Assembly: GCA_958415525.1 (NCBI GenBank)
Contig: CATYZE010000039.1
Span: forward strand, 1 to 14,464
Reading direction: 5' to 3'
DNA: 14,464 nt
DNA from: an uncultured Collinsella sp.
GTDB lineage: Bacteria > Actinomycetota > Coriobacteriia > Coriobacteriales > Coriobacteriaceae
Shown here: positions 1 through 6,478 of the stretch, one piece after another
Position numbering within the stretch: the stretch's first letter is position 1
Layout: each line of letters begins with the position of its first letter
The notes under the pieces: generated by a model
Told to the model about the DNA's origin: nothing
The model's database searches: none
Seen by the model: only the letters and a program-made list of their open reading frames with translations
Position numbers and translations under genes: made by a program

Positions 1-51
1 AACTGCGGGAACGGCCTATTTGCTCAATGTGTTCGGCTGAGATCGGAAATC

Positions 52-76
52 AACCCAAAAGGGACACTCTTTGGTT
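52..76 (+). repeat. Small palindrome with GGGAC loop
   Basis: Short arms AACC(C)AAA at 52-59 and TTTGGTT at 70-76 flank a loop containing GGGACA. It lies 11 nt after a possible stop codon at 38-40. The plan (A-rich arms around GGGACA, just after a stop) resembles the longer repeats at 3060, 4268 and 5037, but the arms are short, so this may be coincidence. Confidence 0.3.
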
Positions 77-104
77 TACCACCCACAAATCAGACTGCCT
101 CCGC

Positions 105-258
105 CAAAACTATGGCGGTTTACTACGACGAATCGCTCAACCGCGACCACTCCGAAACATGTTGAACTAAAACCGCAGGTAGATGCCTTGCGCTTTTTTG
201 CGAAAAGCCGGCGTGGTTGGAGATTCTCAATTCATCGTAGTAAACCGGCATAGTTTCG
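105..258. repeat. Imperfect inverted-repeat element (MITE/REP-like)
   Basis: Positions 105-133 and 230-258 are inverted copies of each other, matching at 26 of 29 bases by my count; both contain GGTTTACTACGA or its complement. Pairing appears to continue weakly inward (CGACCACTCCG on the left against the complement of the GGCGTGGTTGG region on the right). The interior has no good gene. The size (about 154 bp) and terminal inverted repeats suggest a non-autonomous mobile or folded intergenic repeat. Only one copy is present in this window, so its repetitive nature is an inference. Confidence 0.5.
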
Positions 259-301
259 TATTTCCAGCAGTTCCAAATTCGTCAATACGTCGGCATTTGC
301 G

Positions 302-334
302 AAAAAAGCCCGACCTCCGTGGGAGATCGGGCTT
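302..334 (-). terminator. argS intrinsic terminator
   Basis: On the minus strand a stem AGCCCGATCTCC / GGAGGTCGGGCT (12 pairs, one G-T wobble) with a CAC loop is followed by a run of six T. It lies about 50 nt after the argS stop codon, where an intrinsic terminator is expected. Confidence 0.9.
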
Positions 335-380
335 ATAGGGCTCAGTTAAAGCAAACCTACACGGTCAAATGACCCGCAGA

Positions 381-2234
381 TTACATCTGCTCGGGCGCGG
401 AAACGCCAACGAGGGTGAGCACCAGGGCGAGCGTCACGCGGACAGCGTCGCAAGCGGCCAGACGGGCACGCGAAAGCTCGGGGTCGACGGGACGACCCTC
501 GCTCGGCAGAACCTGGCAGGCAGCGTAGAAGCTGTGGAAGTCACCGGCGAGCTCCTCGGCAAAGTGGGTCAGACGGAACGGAGCGCGATCGCGAGCACAG
601 CTGGCGATCAGGTCGGTGAGCTCGTTGAGCTTGCGCGAAAGGGCGAGCTCGGTCGGGTCGGTCAGCAGCGAGTAATCGACGTTCTCACCGATGGCCTTGG
701 CGGCAACGGCCTTCATGCCCATCTCGTCGGCCTGCTCAGGCGTTACGTCGGCGGCACGGCGCAGGATGGAGCACACGCGGGCGTGAGCATACTGCACGTA
801 ATAGACCGGGTTGGAGTTGTCGCGCTTCTTAACGGCCTCGATGTCGAAGTCGACCATCTGGTTGGAGCTCTTGGAGATGAGCGTGTAGCGAGCGGCATCG
901 GAGCCGACCTCGTCGACGAGCTCCTGCAGGGTCACCATGGTGCCCTTGCGCTTGGACATACGGACGGGCTTGCCATTACGCAGCAGGTTGACGAGCTGGC
1001 CCAGCAGAACCTCGAACTTGCCGGGGTAACCCAGAGCGTCGCAGACGCAGCGGACGCGCTCGATGTAGCCGTGGTGGTCGGCGCCCCAGATGTCGATGAC
1101 GTGATCGACGCGCTGGAACTTATCCCAGTGATAGGCGACGTCGGAGGCGAAGTAGGTGTACTCGCCATCGGACTTGATCAGGACGCGGTCCTTGTCGTCG
1201 CCCAGGTCGGTGGAGCGGAACCACAGGGCGCCGTCCTTGGTGTAGAGGTAGCCCATCTTGTCGAGCTTCTCAAAAGCGCGGTCGACGGCGGAGGTGCCGG
1301 CGGTCTCGCCCTCGGTGTCCTTCACGTACAGCGAACGCTCGGAGTACCAACGATCGAAGTCGCAATTGACGGCGTGGCAGAGGTCGCGCATGTTGTCGAC
1401 CATCTTCACATAGCCGCGCTCGCGGAAGCTCTCCATGCGCTCCTGCGGATCGGCGTCGACCCACTTGTCGCCGTCGGTGCGCCAGAACTCGGCGGCCTCG
1501 TCGATGATGTAGTCGCCGCCGTAGGAGTCCTTGCCCAGGGTCTCGGCAAAGTTGTCCTGATACGGATGGGTCTCGGGATGCTCGTCGTTCTCGTCGGCAA
1601 CGAAGGCGTCGCGGTCGGCGATCAGCAGCTTGTGAGCCTCGTCGATATCAACGCCCTGCTTGGCGATGATGTCGGCAAGCTGCATATAGCGCGTGCTGAT
1701 GGAGTTGCCGAAGGTGTTCATCTGAGAGCCGTGGTCGTTGATGTAGAACTCACGCTGGATGTCGTAACCGGCGTGGTCCATAACGCGGCAGAGCGAATCG
1801 CCCAGCGCGGCCCAGCGGCCGTGGCCGATGTGCATGGGGCCGACGGGGTTGGCGGAAACGAACTCAACCTGGGTCTTCAGGCCACCACCGACGTTGGACT
1901 TAGCGAAGTCCATGCCCTTCTCGCGAGCCTCGCCAAAGATGGCATTCTTGACGGCAACGGAGAGGTAGAAGTTGATGAAACCGGGGCCTGCGATCTCAAC
2001 CTTCTCGATCGCGGGATCCTCGGGCATATGGGCAACGATGGCCTCGGCGATCTTGCGCGGGGCGCAGTGGGCCAGCTTGGCGGACTTCAGGGCCATGGTA
2101 GAGGTCCACTCGCCATGAGAAGTGTCAGCCGGTCGCTCGATAGCGCAATCGTCAAGTTCAAATGCGGAAAGGTCGCCGGCCTCCTGGGCCGCAGCAAGCG
2201 CAGCGCGTACCAGCTCTTCAATCTTCTCGGGCAT
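381..2234 (-). CDS. argS: Arginyl-tRNA synthetase
   Basis: Charges tRNA-Arg with arginine using ATP; class I aminoacyl-tRNA synthetase, cytoplasmic. The 617-residue protein has the family's usual order: an N-terminal domain (roughly residues 1-110), a catalytic core with the HIGH signature at 135-138 in the context SANPVGPMHIGHGR, the KMSKS-equivalent loop RMSKRKG at about 425-431, and a C-terminal DALR anticodon-binding domain (about 490-617) with NPVYYVQYAHAR at its entrance. The start at 2234 is chosen because AAGGAGG sits 4 nt upstream and the protein then begins MPEKIEELV; the frame stays open to 2363, but that extension looks non-coding. It diverges from carD and ends before a strong terminator at 302-334. 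It appears intact, and the identification is firm. Confidence 0.97.
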   Translation of the reverse strand: MPEKIEELVRAALAAAQEAGDLSAFELDDCAIERPADTSHGEWTSTMALKSAKLAHCAPRKIAEAIVAHMPEDPAIEKVEIAGPGFINFYLSVAVKNAIFGEAREKGMDFAKSNVGGGLKTQVEFVSANPVGPMHIGHGRWAALGDSLCRVMDHAGYDIQREFYINDHGSQMNTFGNSISTRYMQLADIIAKQGVDIDEAHKLLIADRDAFVADENDEHPETHPYQDNFAETLGKDSYGGDYIIDEAAEFWRTDGDKWVDADPQERMESFRERGYVKMVDNMRDLCHAVNCDFDRWYSERSLYVKDTEGETAGTSAVDRAFEKLDKMGYLYTKDGALWFRSTDLGDDKDRVLIKSDGEYTYFASDVAYHWDKFQRVDHVIDIWGADHHGYIERVRCVCDALGYPGKFEVLLGQLVNLLRNGKPVRMSKRKGTMVTLQELVDEVGSDAARYTLISKSSNQMVDFDIEAVKKRDNSNPVYYVQYAHARVCSILRRAADVTPEQADEMGMKAVAAKAIGENVDYSLLTDPTELALSRKLNELTDLIASCARDRAPFRLTHFAEELAGDFHSFYAACQVLPSEGRPVDPELSRARLAACDAVRVTLALVLTLVGVSAPEQM

Positions 2235-2293
2235 AGATCCTCCTTGTGTTAAAGCCCCCGAGCTCTTGGTCACTCGTAGGGCAAAAGCCAGAG

Positions 2294-2302
2294 TTTGTAG
2301 CA
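2294..2302 (-). promoter_or_regulatory. Possible argS extended -10 element
   Basis: On the minus strand TGC followed by TACAAA (four of six matches to TATAAT) forms an extended -10 about 60 nt before the argS start. No good -35 box is visible. Low confidence; it is one of several AT-rich hexamers here. Confidence 0.25.
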
Positions 2303-2533
2303 CTCTATCACAAGCGACGAGCACTATCGCAGGGTAAAGCCAATCGAAATTGCATATGCACAAAATTGACTACAGCTTGTATGGAGTCTCTCAAAGATGC
2401 CGGTCTGCCTGCAGATTATGCACGCGTTGAAAATGCATAAAGGTGTGAATGAGCTGTGTCTTTTATCGAATACTCTTACCTATCGGAGTTGTGTGCTTTT
2501 CCTGCATAAAGTAAGGGTTTCCGCACGTCAGCG

Positions 2534-2542
2534 TGGTATTCT
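2534..2542 (+). promoter_or_regulatory. Candidate carD promoter, extended -10
   Basis: TGG followed by TATTCT (four of six consensus matches with a TGn extension) lies 34 nt before the carD start. There is no convincing -35 box at 16-18 nt, as can be the case for extended -10 promoters. Transcription would start near 2549, leaving a leader of about 28 nt with the ribosome binding site in it. Confidence 0.4.
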
Positions 2543-2576
2543 AGACATACGCAAATTCGTATAAGTTGGAGGTAGC

Positions 2577-3062
2577 ATGTTCTCAATCGGTCAACACGTC
2601 ATTCATCCGGGTCAGGGAGTCTGCACCGTCGTCGGTTTTAGGGACGACACGCCGCAGCCCATGCTGTTGCTCGAGACCAAGCAGGGACATGCGCAGACGA
2701 TCCTCATGTACCCCGTGGCGCAGGCCGATCGTTTGCATGCCGCCATCTCCCAGCAAGATGCCGAGCACCTGCTGAGCCACTATGACGAGCTGGAGTGCGA
2801 CACCTTTACCGAGCGTAACAGCTCGCTTGAGGAGACGCACTTTAAGCAGCAGCTCAAGCTGGGCGCACCCGAGACGGTCCGCGTGGCAAAGACCATGATG
2901 CACCGCATTCGCCAGGCCGAGGAAGCTGATAAAAAGCCCAGCTCCTACTACATGCGCGTACTTAAGGAGGCCAAGCGCCGCTCCATAGAGGAGTTCGCCG
3001 TGGCCCTGGGCGTCACCGAAGAGGACGCCGAAGCCCGCCTAGCCCAAGCCGCCCTTAACTAA
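2577..3062 (+). CDS. carD: CarD-family transcriptional regulator
   Basis: A 161-residue CarD/CdnL-type protein. These proteins bind the RNA polymerase beta subunit and stabilise the open promoter complex, especially at rRNA and other housekeeping promoters in actinobacteria. The N-terminal RNA-polymerase interaction domain (about residues 1-65) begins MFSIGQHVIHPGQGVCTVVGF, the family's typical opening. The rest is a charged helical domain (about 70-161), which in the family contacts the upstream edge of the promoter bubble; YYMRVLKEAKRRSIEEFAVAL falls in it. Length is usual for actinobacterial CarD. GGAGG at 2568-2572 lies 4 nt before the ATG. Its TAA stop is the first base of a palindromic repeat, followed by a strong terminator. 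The gene is probably monocistronic. Confidence 0.9.
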   Translation: MFSIGQHVIHPGQGVCTVVGFRDDTPQPMLLLETKQGHAQTILMYPVAQADRLHAAISQQDAEHLLSHYDELECDTFTERNSSLEETHFKQQLKLGAPETVRVAKTMMHRIRQAEEADKKPSSYYMRVLKEAKRRSIEEFAVALGVTEEDAEARLAQAALN

Positions 3063-3104
3063 CCTGCCAAAAAGGGACAGGTTTATTTTGGCAGGTTTTA
3101 TCTG
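3060..3104 (+). repeat. Stop-codon palindrome, class A copy 1
   Basis: A 45-nt element beginning with the carD stop codon itself. Arms AACCTGCCAAAA and TTTTGGCAGGTT enclose a loop with GGGACAGG, and the element ends TTTTATCTG. It is almost identical to the copies at 4268-4312 and 5037-5082 (one arm substitution in each of those). The orientation is sense relative to carD. Confidence 0.9.
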
Positions 3105-3130
3105 GCCAAACGTCGATGAACAATTAGTAA

Positions 3131-3173
3131 ATGGCCGGGCGCTCCGTTTTATTTTGAGCGCCCGGCCATTTTT
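3131..3173 (+). terminator. carD intrinsic terminator
   Basis: A perfect 14-bp stem, ATGGCCGGGCGCTC (3131-3144) with its complement (3156-3169), has an 11-nt loop and is followed by TTTT. It is placed after the class A repeat and ends the carD transcript. The stem can also form on the minus strand. Confidence 0.92.
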
Positions 3174-3418
3174 CTATCTACGTAGAAATGCGTGAAGCCC
3201 ATTTGCGACGTCTTCACACAAGAACAATCCAGCTCGACGCTGGCAACGTCCGCATCCGCATCGAGGGCTCTCACCCCGCTCAATTACCATTAAAAAGCAT
3301 CAATTTGAAAACGCAATAACATTTCGGCAGGTAGCAGCTATAGTCGGTGAACTGAATCTCGACAACCAATACCTCCCAATAAGGTATCTTCAGCCCATCC
3401 GAGCTAAAAGGAGGGGCC
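3174..3418 (+). other. Leader region upstream of the RAYT gene
   Basis: No gene is seen. The stretch is AT-richer than the neighbouring genes. Just after the carD terminator there is a small palindrome (TTTCTATCTACGTAGAAA). It also holds the candidate RAYT promoter (3316-3344) and the ribosome binding site AGGAGG at 3409-3414. The drop in GC agrees with this block having arrived with the transposase gene. Confidence 0.5.
3316..3344 (+). promoter_or_regulatory. Candidate promoter for the RAYT gene
   Basis: ATAACA (four of six matches to TTGACA) at 3316-3321 and TATAGT (five of six matches to TATAAT) at 3339-3344 are separated by 17 bp. The start would be near 3351, about 68 nt before the ATG. 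The transposase gene would then have its own promoter rather than relying on carD read-through. Confidence 0.45.
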
Positions 3419-4177
3419 ATGCCGAGAAAACCTCGTTCAAAGTCACCGACTGGTTTTTTCCACGTCACATTGCGCGGGAACGGAGGGCAATTGCTGTTTG
3501 ACGGTGACGAGGACCGAATCGCCTTGCTTCAAATCCTCGATGCGATCCTCCCCAAACACAATATTGAGCTTATCGCTTGGTGCCTTATGGGAAATCACAT
3601 TCATCTGCTCGTCGACGATCCGGACGACCGCAAGAGCGACGCGATGCACGCGATAGCCGTATCGTATGCGGGCAGGTACAATGCACGCGCGGGTCATATC
3701 GGCCACGTATTTCAGGAGCGCTTCTGGGATTCGCCGATTAAATCGGAGGAGTATCTGCTCGAAGCAATTCGATATATTCATTTGAATCCTCAAAAAGCAG
3801 GACTGGCGACATATGACGACTATCCATGGAGCAGCCATCGTGAGTACCTAATGGGAGCAAGGTCTCGGCCGCATGTCACCGGGGACGTTGTCGACGCACT
3901 TTTTCCGACGCCGCGCTCATATCTCAAGTTCATGAAAAGTGTACCCACGCTGCCCTATCGTCCGAGCGCAACGGCAAAAGTGCGAGAGGAAGATCTAAGT
4001 GAATTTGGTGCGGCAGTCGTGCAAAACGTCGCGGGATGTGCGCCCACAGAACTCAAATCCATCTCCAAGGCACTTCGCAACGAAGCGATACTGGCCCTTC
4101 GAAAAGAAGGGCTGACGATCAAACAGGTTCAGTTATTAACCGGGTTGGGAACGTGGATTATAAAGAATGCCGCATAG
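3419..4177 (+). CDS. REP-associated tyrosine transposase (RAYT, Y1_Tnp family)
   Basis: A 252-residue single-domain HUH transposase related to IS200/IS605 TnpA. RAYTs are single-copy, non-mobile relatives that recognise and process hairpin-forming REP sequences. Visible signatures: an N-terminal beta strand FFHVTLRGNGGQLLF (13-27), the metal-binding HUH motif GNHIHLLVDD (His60, His62), and a conserved segment EYLLEAIRYIHLNPQKAGL (111-129) carrying candidate catalytic tyrosines. A C-terminal domain (about 190-252) with LRKEGLTIKQVQLLTGLGTWIIKNA looks like a helix-turn-helix, typical of many RAYTs. AGGAGG at 3409-3414 supports the start. The gene sits between two oppositely oriented class A palindromes (3060-3104 and 4268-4312), which is the arrangement expected of a RAYT with its cognate repeats. 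Assignment to the family is firm; which repeat it acts on is inferred. Confidence 0.93.
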   Translation: MPRKPRSKSPTGFFHVTLRGNGGQLLFDGDEDRIALLQILDAILPKHNIELIAWCLMGNHIHLLVDDPDDRKSDAMHAIAVSYAGRYNARAGHIGHVFQERFWDSPIKSEEYLLEAIRYIHLNPQKAGLATYDDYPWSSHREYLMGARSRPHVTGDVVDALFPTPRSYLKFMKSVPTLPYRPSATAKVREEDLSEFGAAVVQNVAGCAPTELKSISKALRNEAILALRKEGLTIKQVQLLTGLGTWIIKNAA

Positions 4178-4182
4178 TCACC

Positions 4183-4196
4183 TGCCGGCAACGACA
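4183..4196 (+). repeat. 14-nt motif shared with 7953-7966
   Basis: TGCCGGCAACGACA occurs six nt after the RAYT stop codon and again at 7953-7966, in both cases near a GGGAC/GTCCC core (TAGTCCC follows here). It is probably a fragment of the same repeat type as 7906-7966. Confidence 0.5.
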
Positions 4197-4215
4197 GAAT
4201 AGTCCCGAGGCGTCA

Positions 4216-4267
4216 CAAGAAAACGGAAACGCCTCCGCAGCTAAGAACTACAACGGAGGCGTTTCCG
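4216..4267 (-). terminator. Terminator of the HD hydrolase gene
   Basis: A perfect 14-bp inverted repeat: CGGAAACGCCTCCG at 4224-4237 and its complement at 4254-4267, with a 16-nt loop. On the minus strand it is followed by TTTTCTT, fitting an intrinsic terminator for the HD gene. It directly abuts the class A repeat. On the plus strand the stem could also stop RAYT transcription, but no T-run follows on that side. Confidence 0.75.
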
Positions 4268-4312
4268 CAGATAAAACATGCCAAAATAAACCTGTCCCTT
4301 TTTGGCAGGTTA
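4268..4312 (-). repeat. Stop-codon palindrome, class A copy 2
   Basis: Read on the minus strand it starts with the TAA stop codon of the HD gene and runs through the same arms and GGGACAGG loop to TTTTATCTG. It differs from copy 1 at one base (GGCATG instead of GGCAGG in the second arm). It is in sense orientation to the HD gene and inverted relative to copy 1 across the RAYT gene. Confidence 0.9.
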
Positions 4313-4909
4313 GGCCTGGAAGGTGTCGCGGTCGGGCGCGAAGGACTGCATGGCCGCGATGGTGCGGTCAAAGAGCTCGGGGAGCTCCCAGCCCAGCATC
4401 TCGGCGCCCTGCGAAATCACGTCGCGCGAGCAGCCGGCGGCAAAGCGTTTGTCCTTGAACTTCTTCTTGAGCGACTTGGTCGTAAAGTCCATGACACTCT
4501 TGCTTGGGCGCATGATGACGGCGGCACCGATCAAGCCGGTGAGCTCGTCGCAGGCAAACAGAATCTTCTCCATCTGCAGTTCGGGCTTAGGCAGTGAAGC
4601 ATTGAAATCGGACGTGTGCGTCTGGATAGCGCGGATGAGCTCGGGCGATGCGCCCTCGCCTTCAAGGATCTCGGCCGCATAGATGGTGTGGTTCATGGGG
4701 TCGTCCTCATGCTCCTCCCAATCCAAGTCGTGCAGCAGGCCGACGATGCCCCAGAACTCCTCGTTCTCGGGGTCGAACTCGCGCGCAAAATAGCGCATGG
4801 TGCCCTCGACGGTCTCACCGTGGGTGATGTGGAACGGGTCCTTGTTGTGCTCGTTGAGCAGTTCGAACGCGCGGTCGCGGGTGATTCCGGCGGAAAGCGT
4901 CTGGGACAT
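4310..4909 (-). CDS. HD-domain metal-dependent phosphohydrolase, function unknown
   Basis: A 199-residue HD-superfamily protein resembling the uncharacterised predicted hydrolases of COG2316. Possible metal ligands are His30 (ITHGETVEGTM), the doublet His60-Asp61 in GLLHDLDWEEHEDDP, His74 (NHTIYA), His98 (QTHTSD) and Asp121 (FACDELTG). No signal peptide or membrane segment is evident, so it is probably cytoplasmic. The substrate cannot be read from the sequence; HD proteins act on nucleotides and other phosphoesters. The start at 4909 is chosen because GGAGG lies about 7 nt upstream and the protein then begins MSQTLSAGITRDRAFELL; the open frame up to 5053 runs into the proA terminator. Its stop codon is part of a class A repeat. 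Confidence 0.85.
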   Translation of the reverse strand: MSQTLSAGITRDRAFELLNEHNKDPFHITHGETVEGTMRYFAREFDPENEEFWGIVGLLHDLDWEEHEDDPMNHTIYAAEILEGEGASPELIRAIQTHTSDFNASLPKPELQMEKILFACDELTGLIGAAVIMRPSKSVMDFTTKSLKKKFKDKRFAAGCSRDVISQGAEMLGWELPELFDRTIAAMQSFAPDRDTFQA

Positions 4910-5001
4910 GGCAATACCTCCTGGTGATTCGGTGCTAGGACACGGTGTCACTATCGTATATCGCCGCGGCTCAAGCCGAAAGGCAGAAAAGGTTTGAGGA
5001 G

Positions 5002-5029
5002 AAAAAAGCCGGGCGAACGTGTGCCCGGC
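5002..5029 (-). terminator. proA intrinsic terminator
   Basis: On the minus strand the stem GCCGGGC / GCCCGGC (7 bp) with an 8-nt loop is followed by six T. It lies 7 nt after the end of the class A repeat at the proA stop, upstream of the HD gene. Confidence 0.88.
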
Positions 5030-5036
5030 AAAACCG

Positions 5037-5082
5037 CAGATAAAACCTGCCAAAATAAACCTGTCCCTTTTTGGTAGGTTTA
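5037..5082 (-). repeat. Stop-codon palindrome, class A copy 3
   Basis: Read on the minus strand it starts with the proA stop codon TAA, then ACCTACC, the A-run, GGGACAGG, TTTTGGCAGGTT and TTTTATCTG. It differs from copy 1 by one arm base (CCTACC for CCTGCC) and one extra A next to the stop. Sense orientation to proA, directly before the proA terminator. Confidence 0.9.
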
Positions 5083-6366
5083 GGGACGGACCTGGCCGGT
5101 GCCGCGGAGCTTGTATTTGTAGGTGGTGAGGGCCTCGGCGGCAAAGGGTCCGCGGGCGTGGAGCTTTTGGGTCGAGATGCCAATCTCGGCGCCCAGGCCA
5201 AACTCGCCGCCGTCGGTGAAGCGCGTGCTGGCGTTGGCATACACGGCCGAGGCATCGACCGCATCCAGGAAGCGCTCGCAGGCATCCACGTCCTCGGCGA
5301 TGATGGCCTCGGAATGCATGGTGCCATAGCGGTTGATGTGCGCGATGGCCTCGTCCTCGTTTGCCACGACCTTCACGCTCATCTCGAGCGCCAGGTACTC
5401 GCGGCCCCAGTCCTCCTCAGTCGCGACGACGTAGTCATCGCCCTCCAAAAAGCCGGCGCCGGCGCATGCGGCGCACGTGGCCTCGTCGCCGTGAATGAGT
5501 ACGCCGTGGTCATGCAGCACGGCAACGACAGCGGGCAAGAACGTATCGGCCACAGCACGGTCGACCAGCAACGACTCGGCGGCATTGCACACGCCCACGC
5601 GCTGCGTCTTAGCGTTGACGATAATATTGAGCGCTTTATCGAAGTCGGCGGATTCATGCACGTAGATGTGGCAGTTACCCGTGCCCGTCTCGATCACCGG
5701 CACAAGCGACTCGCGCACGCAGCGCCGGATCAGGCCTGCACCGCCGCGCGGAATGAGCACATCGACGATGCCGCGGAACTTCATGAGCTCGCCGGTTGCC
5801 TCGCGGTCGGTAGACTCGATCATCGAGACGGCCTCGCGCGGGAAGCCCTTGGCCTCGAGCGCATCGGCCAGCAGCTCGGCGATCATGGCACACGAGTGAT
5901 AGGCCAGCGAACCACCGCGCAGAATGCAGGCGTTGCCGGTGCGGATGCAGATGCCCGCGGCGTCGGCCGTCACGTTGGGGCGCGCCTCGTACACCATGGC
6001 GACAAGGCCCAACGGCACGCTCACACGGGTGAGGTCCACGCCGCTTGCGAGCACGCGGTGATCGAGCACGCGGCCCACGGGATCGGGCAGCTCGGCAAGC
6101 TTCTCCAGACCGGTGGCCATGCCCTCAACGCGCTCGGGCGTCAGCAGCAGACGGTCGAGGAGCCCCGCCGAGGTCCCCGCATCGCGCGCGGCGGACATAT
6201 CGAGCTCGTTGGCGGCGACGATGGAGTCGACACCGTTGCGCAGTGCTACGGCCATGGCGCGCACGGCCTCCTGGCGCTGCTCGTCGCTCGCCGTGGCAAG
6301 CGAGGCCGACGCTGCCTTGGCGGCAACGGCAAGATCGTGGACATACGTGGCTATATCGACCGACAT
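5080..6366 (-). CDS. proA: Glutamate-5-semialdehyde dehydrogenase (gamma-glutamyl phosphate reductase)
   Basis: Second step of proline synthesis: NADPH-dependent reduction of gamma-glutamyl phosphate to glutamate-5-semialdehyde, in the cytoplasm. The 428-residue length is normal. The catalytic cysteine is Cys260 in QRVGVCNAAESLLV. Other ProA features include PLGLVAMVYEARPNVTADAAG (118-138), GNACILRGGS (145-153) and the C-terminal EFGLGAEIGISTQKLHARGP. An AGGAG about 12 nt upstream of the ATG at 6366 gives weak support to the start. It is not adjacent to proB, as is common elsewhere; a peptidase gene on the other strand separates the two. The 3' end carries a class A repeat and then a terminator. 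Confidence 0.97.
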   Translation of the reverse strand: MSVDIATYVHDLAVAAKAASASLATASDEQRQEAVRAMAVALRNGVDSIVAANELDMSAARDAGTSAGLLDRLLLTPERVEGMATGLEKLAELPDPVGRVLDHRVLASGVDLTRVSVPLGLVAMVYEARPNVTADAAGICIRTGNACILRGGSLAYHSCAMIAELLADALEAKGFPREAVSMIESTDREATGELMKFRGIVDVLIPRGGAGLIRRCVRESLVPVIETGTGNCHIYVHESADFDKALNIIVNAKTQRVGVCNAAESLLVDRAVADTFLPAVVAVLHDHGVLIHGDEATCAACAGAGFLEGDDYVVATEEDWGREYLALEMSVKVVANEDEAIAHINRYGTMHSEAIIAEDVDACERFLDAVDASAVYANASTRFTDGGEFGLGAEIGISTQKLHARGPFAAEALTTYKYKLRGTGQVRP

Positions 6367-6409
6367 GGGCGGCCCTTTCTCCTAGAAGTTTGCAACCATG
6401 GTAGCCGAT

Positions 6410-6440
6410 TTGCGCATGGCCTCGCCCGCGGCGGTAGAAT
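6410..6440 (+). promoter_or_regulatory. Possible promoter for the peptidase gene
   Basis: TTGCGC at 6410-6415 and TAGAAT (five of six -10 matches) at 6435-6440 with a 19-bp spacer, longer than ideal. The start would be near 6447, about 32 nt before the ATG at 6479. It lies between the divergent proA and peptidase starts. Confidence 0.35.
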
Positions 6441-6478
6441 TGGTCAACCCGAAACACCGCAACGAACGGAAGACTCAC

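Larger units (their letters stand above)
1..300. other. Gene-poor stretch with repeats; possible C-terminal tail of an upstream gene
   Basis: No convincing complete gene is seen. In the second forward frame the first bases can be read as a short tail (TAGTAYLLNVFG) ending with TGA at 38-40, which could be the C-terminus of a gene lying upstream, but twelve residues cannot identify it. A 60-codon open frame at 71-253 lies across an inverted repeat and has no ribosome binding site or recognisable protein character, so I do not call it. The rest holds a small GGGAC palindrome (52-76) and a longer imperfect inverted repeat (105-258), listed separately. Confidence 0.4.
2235..2576. other. Divergent argS-carD intergenic region
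   Basis: These 342 bp separate the divergent argS and carD starts and are AT-richer than the flanking genes. I see no conserved small gene, T-box hallmark or terminator. Short open frames across the argS side lack ribosome binding sites and gene-like composition. The region should contain both promoters, and candidate -10 boxes are listed separately. Confidence 0.6.

Noticed and set aside
369..2252. 627-codon open frame on the plus strand opposite argS
   Set aside because: It is the antisense shadow of a firmly identified argS; the translation is low-complexity Val/Gly/Leu/Asp/His with no domain or ribosome binding site.
2235..2363. N-terminal extension of ArgRS to 2363
   Set aside because: A strong ribosome binding site precedes the ATG at 2234, and the extension is not like known ArgRS N-termini.
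4910..5053. Upstream start for the HD hydrolase
   Set aside because: The extension runs back through the proA terminator and class A repeat, while the ATG at 4909 has GGAGG at good spacing.
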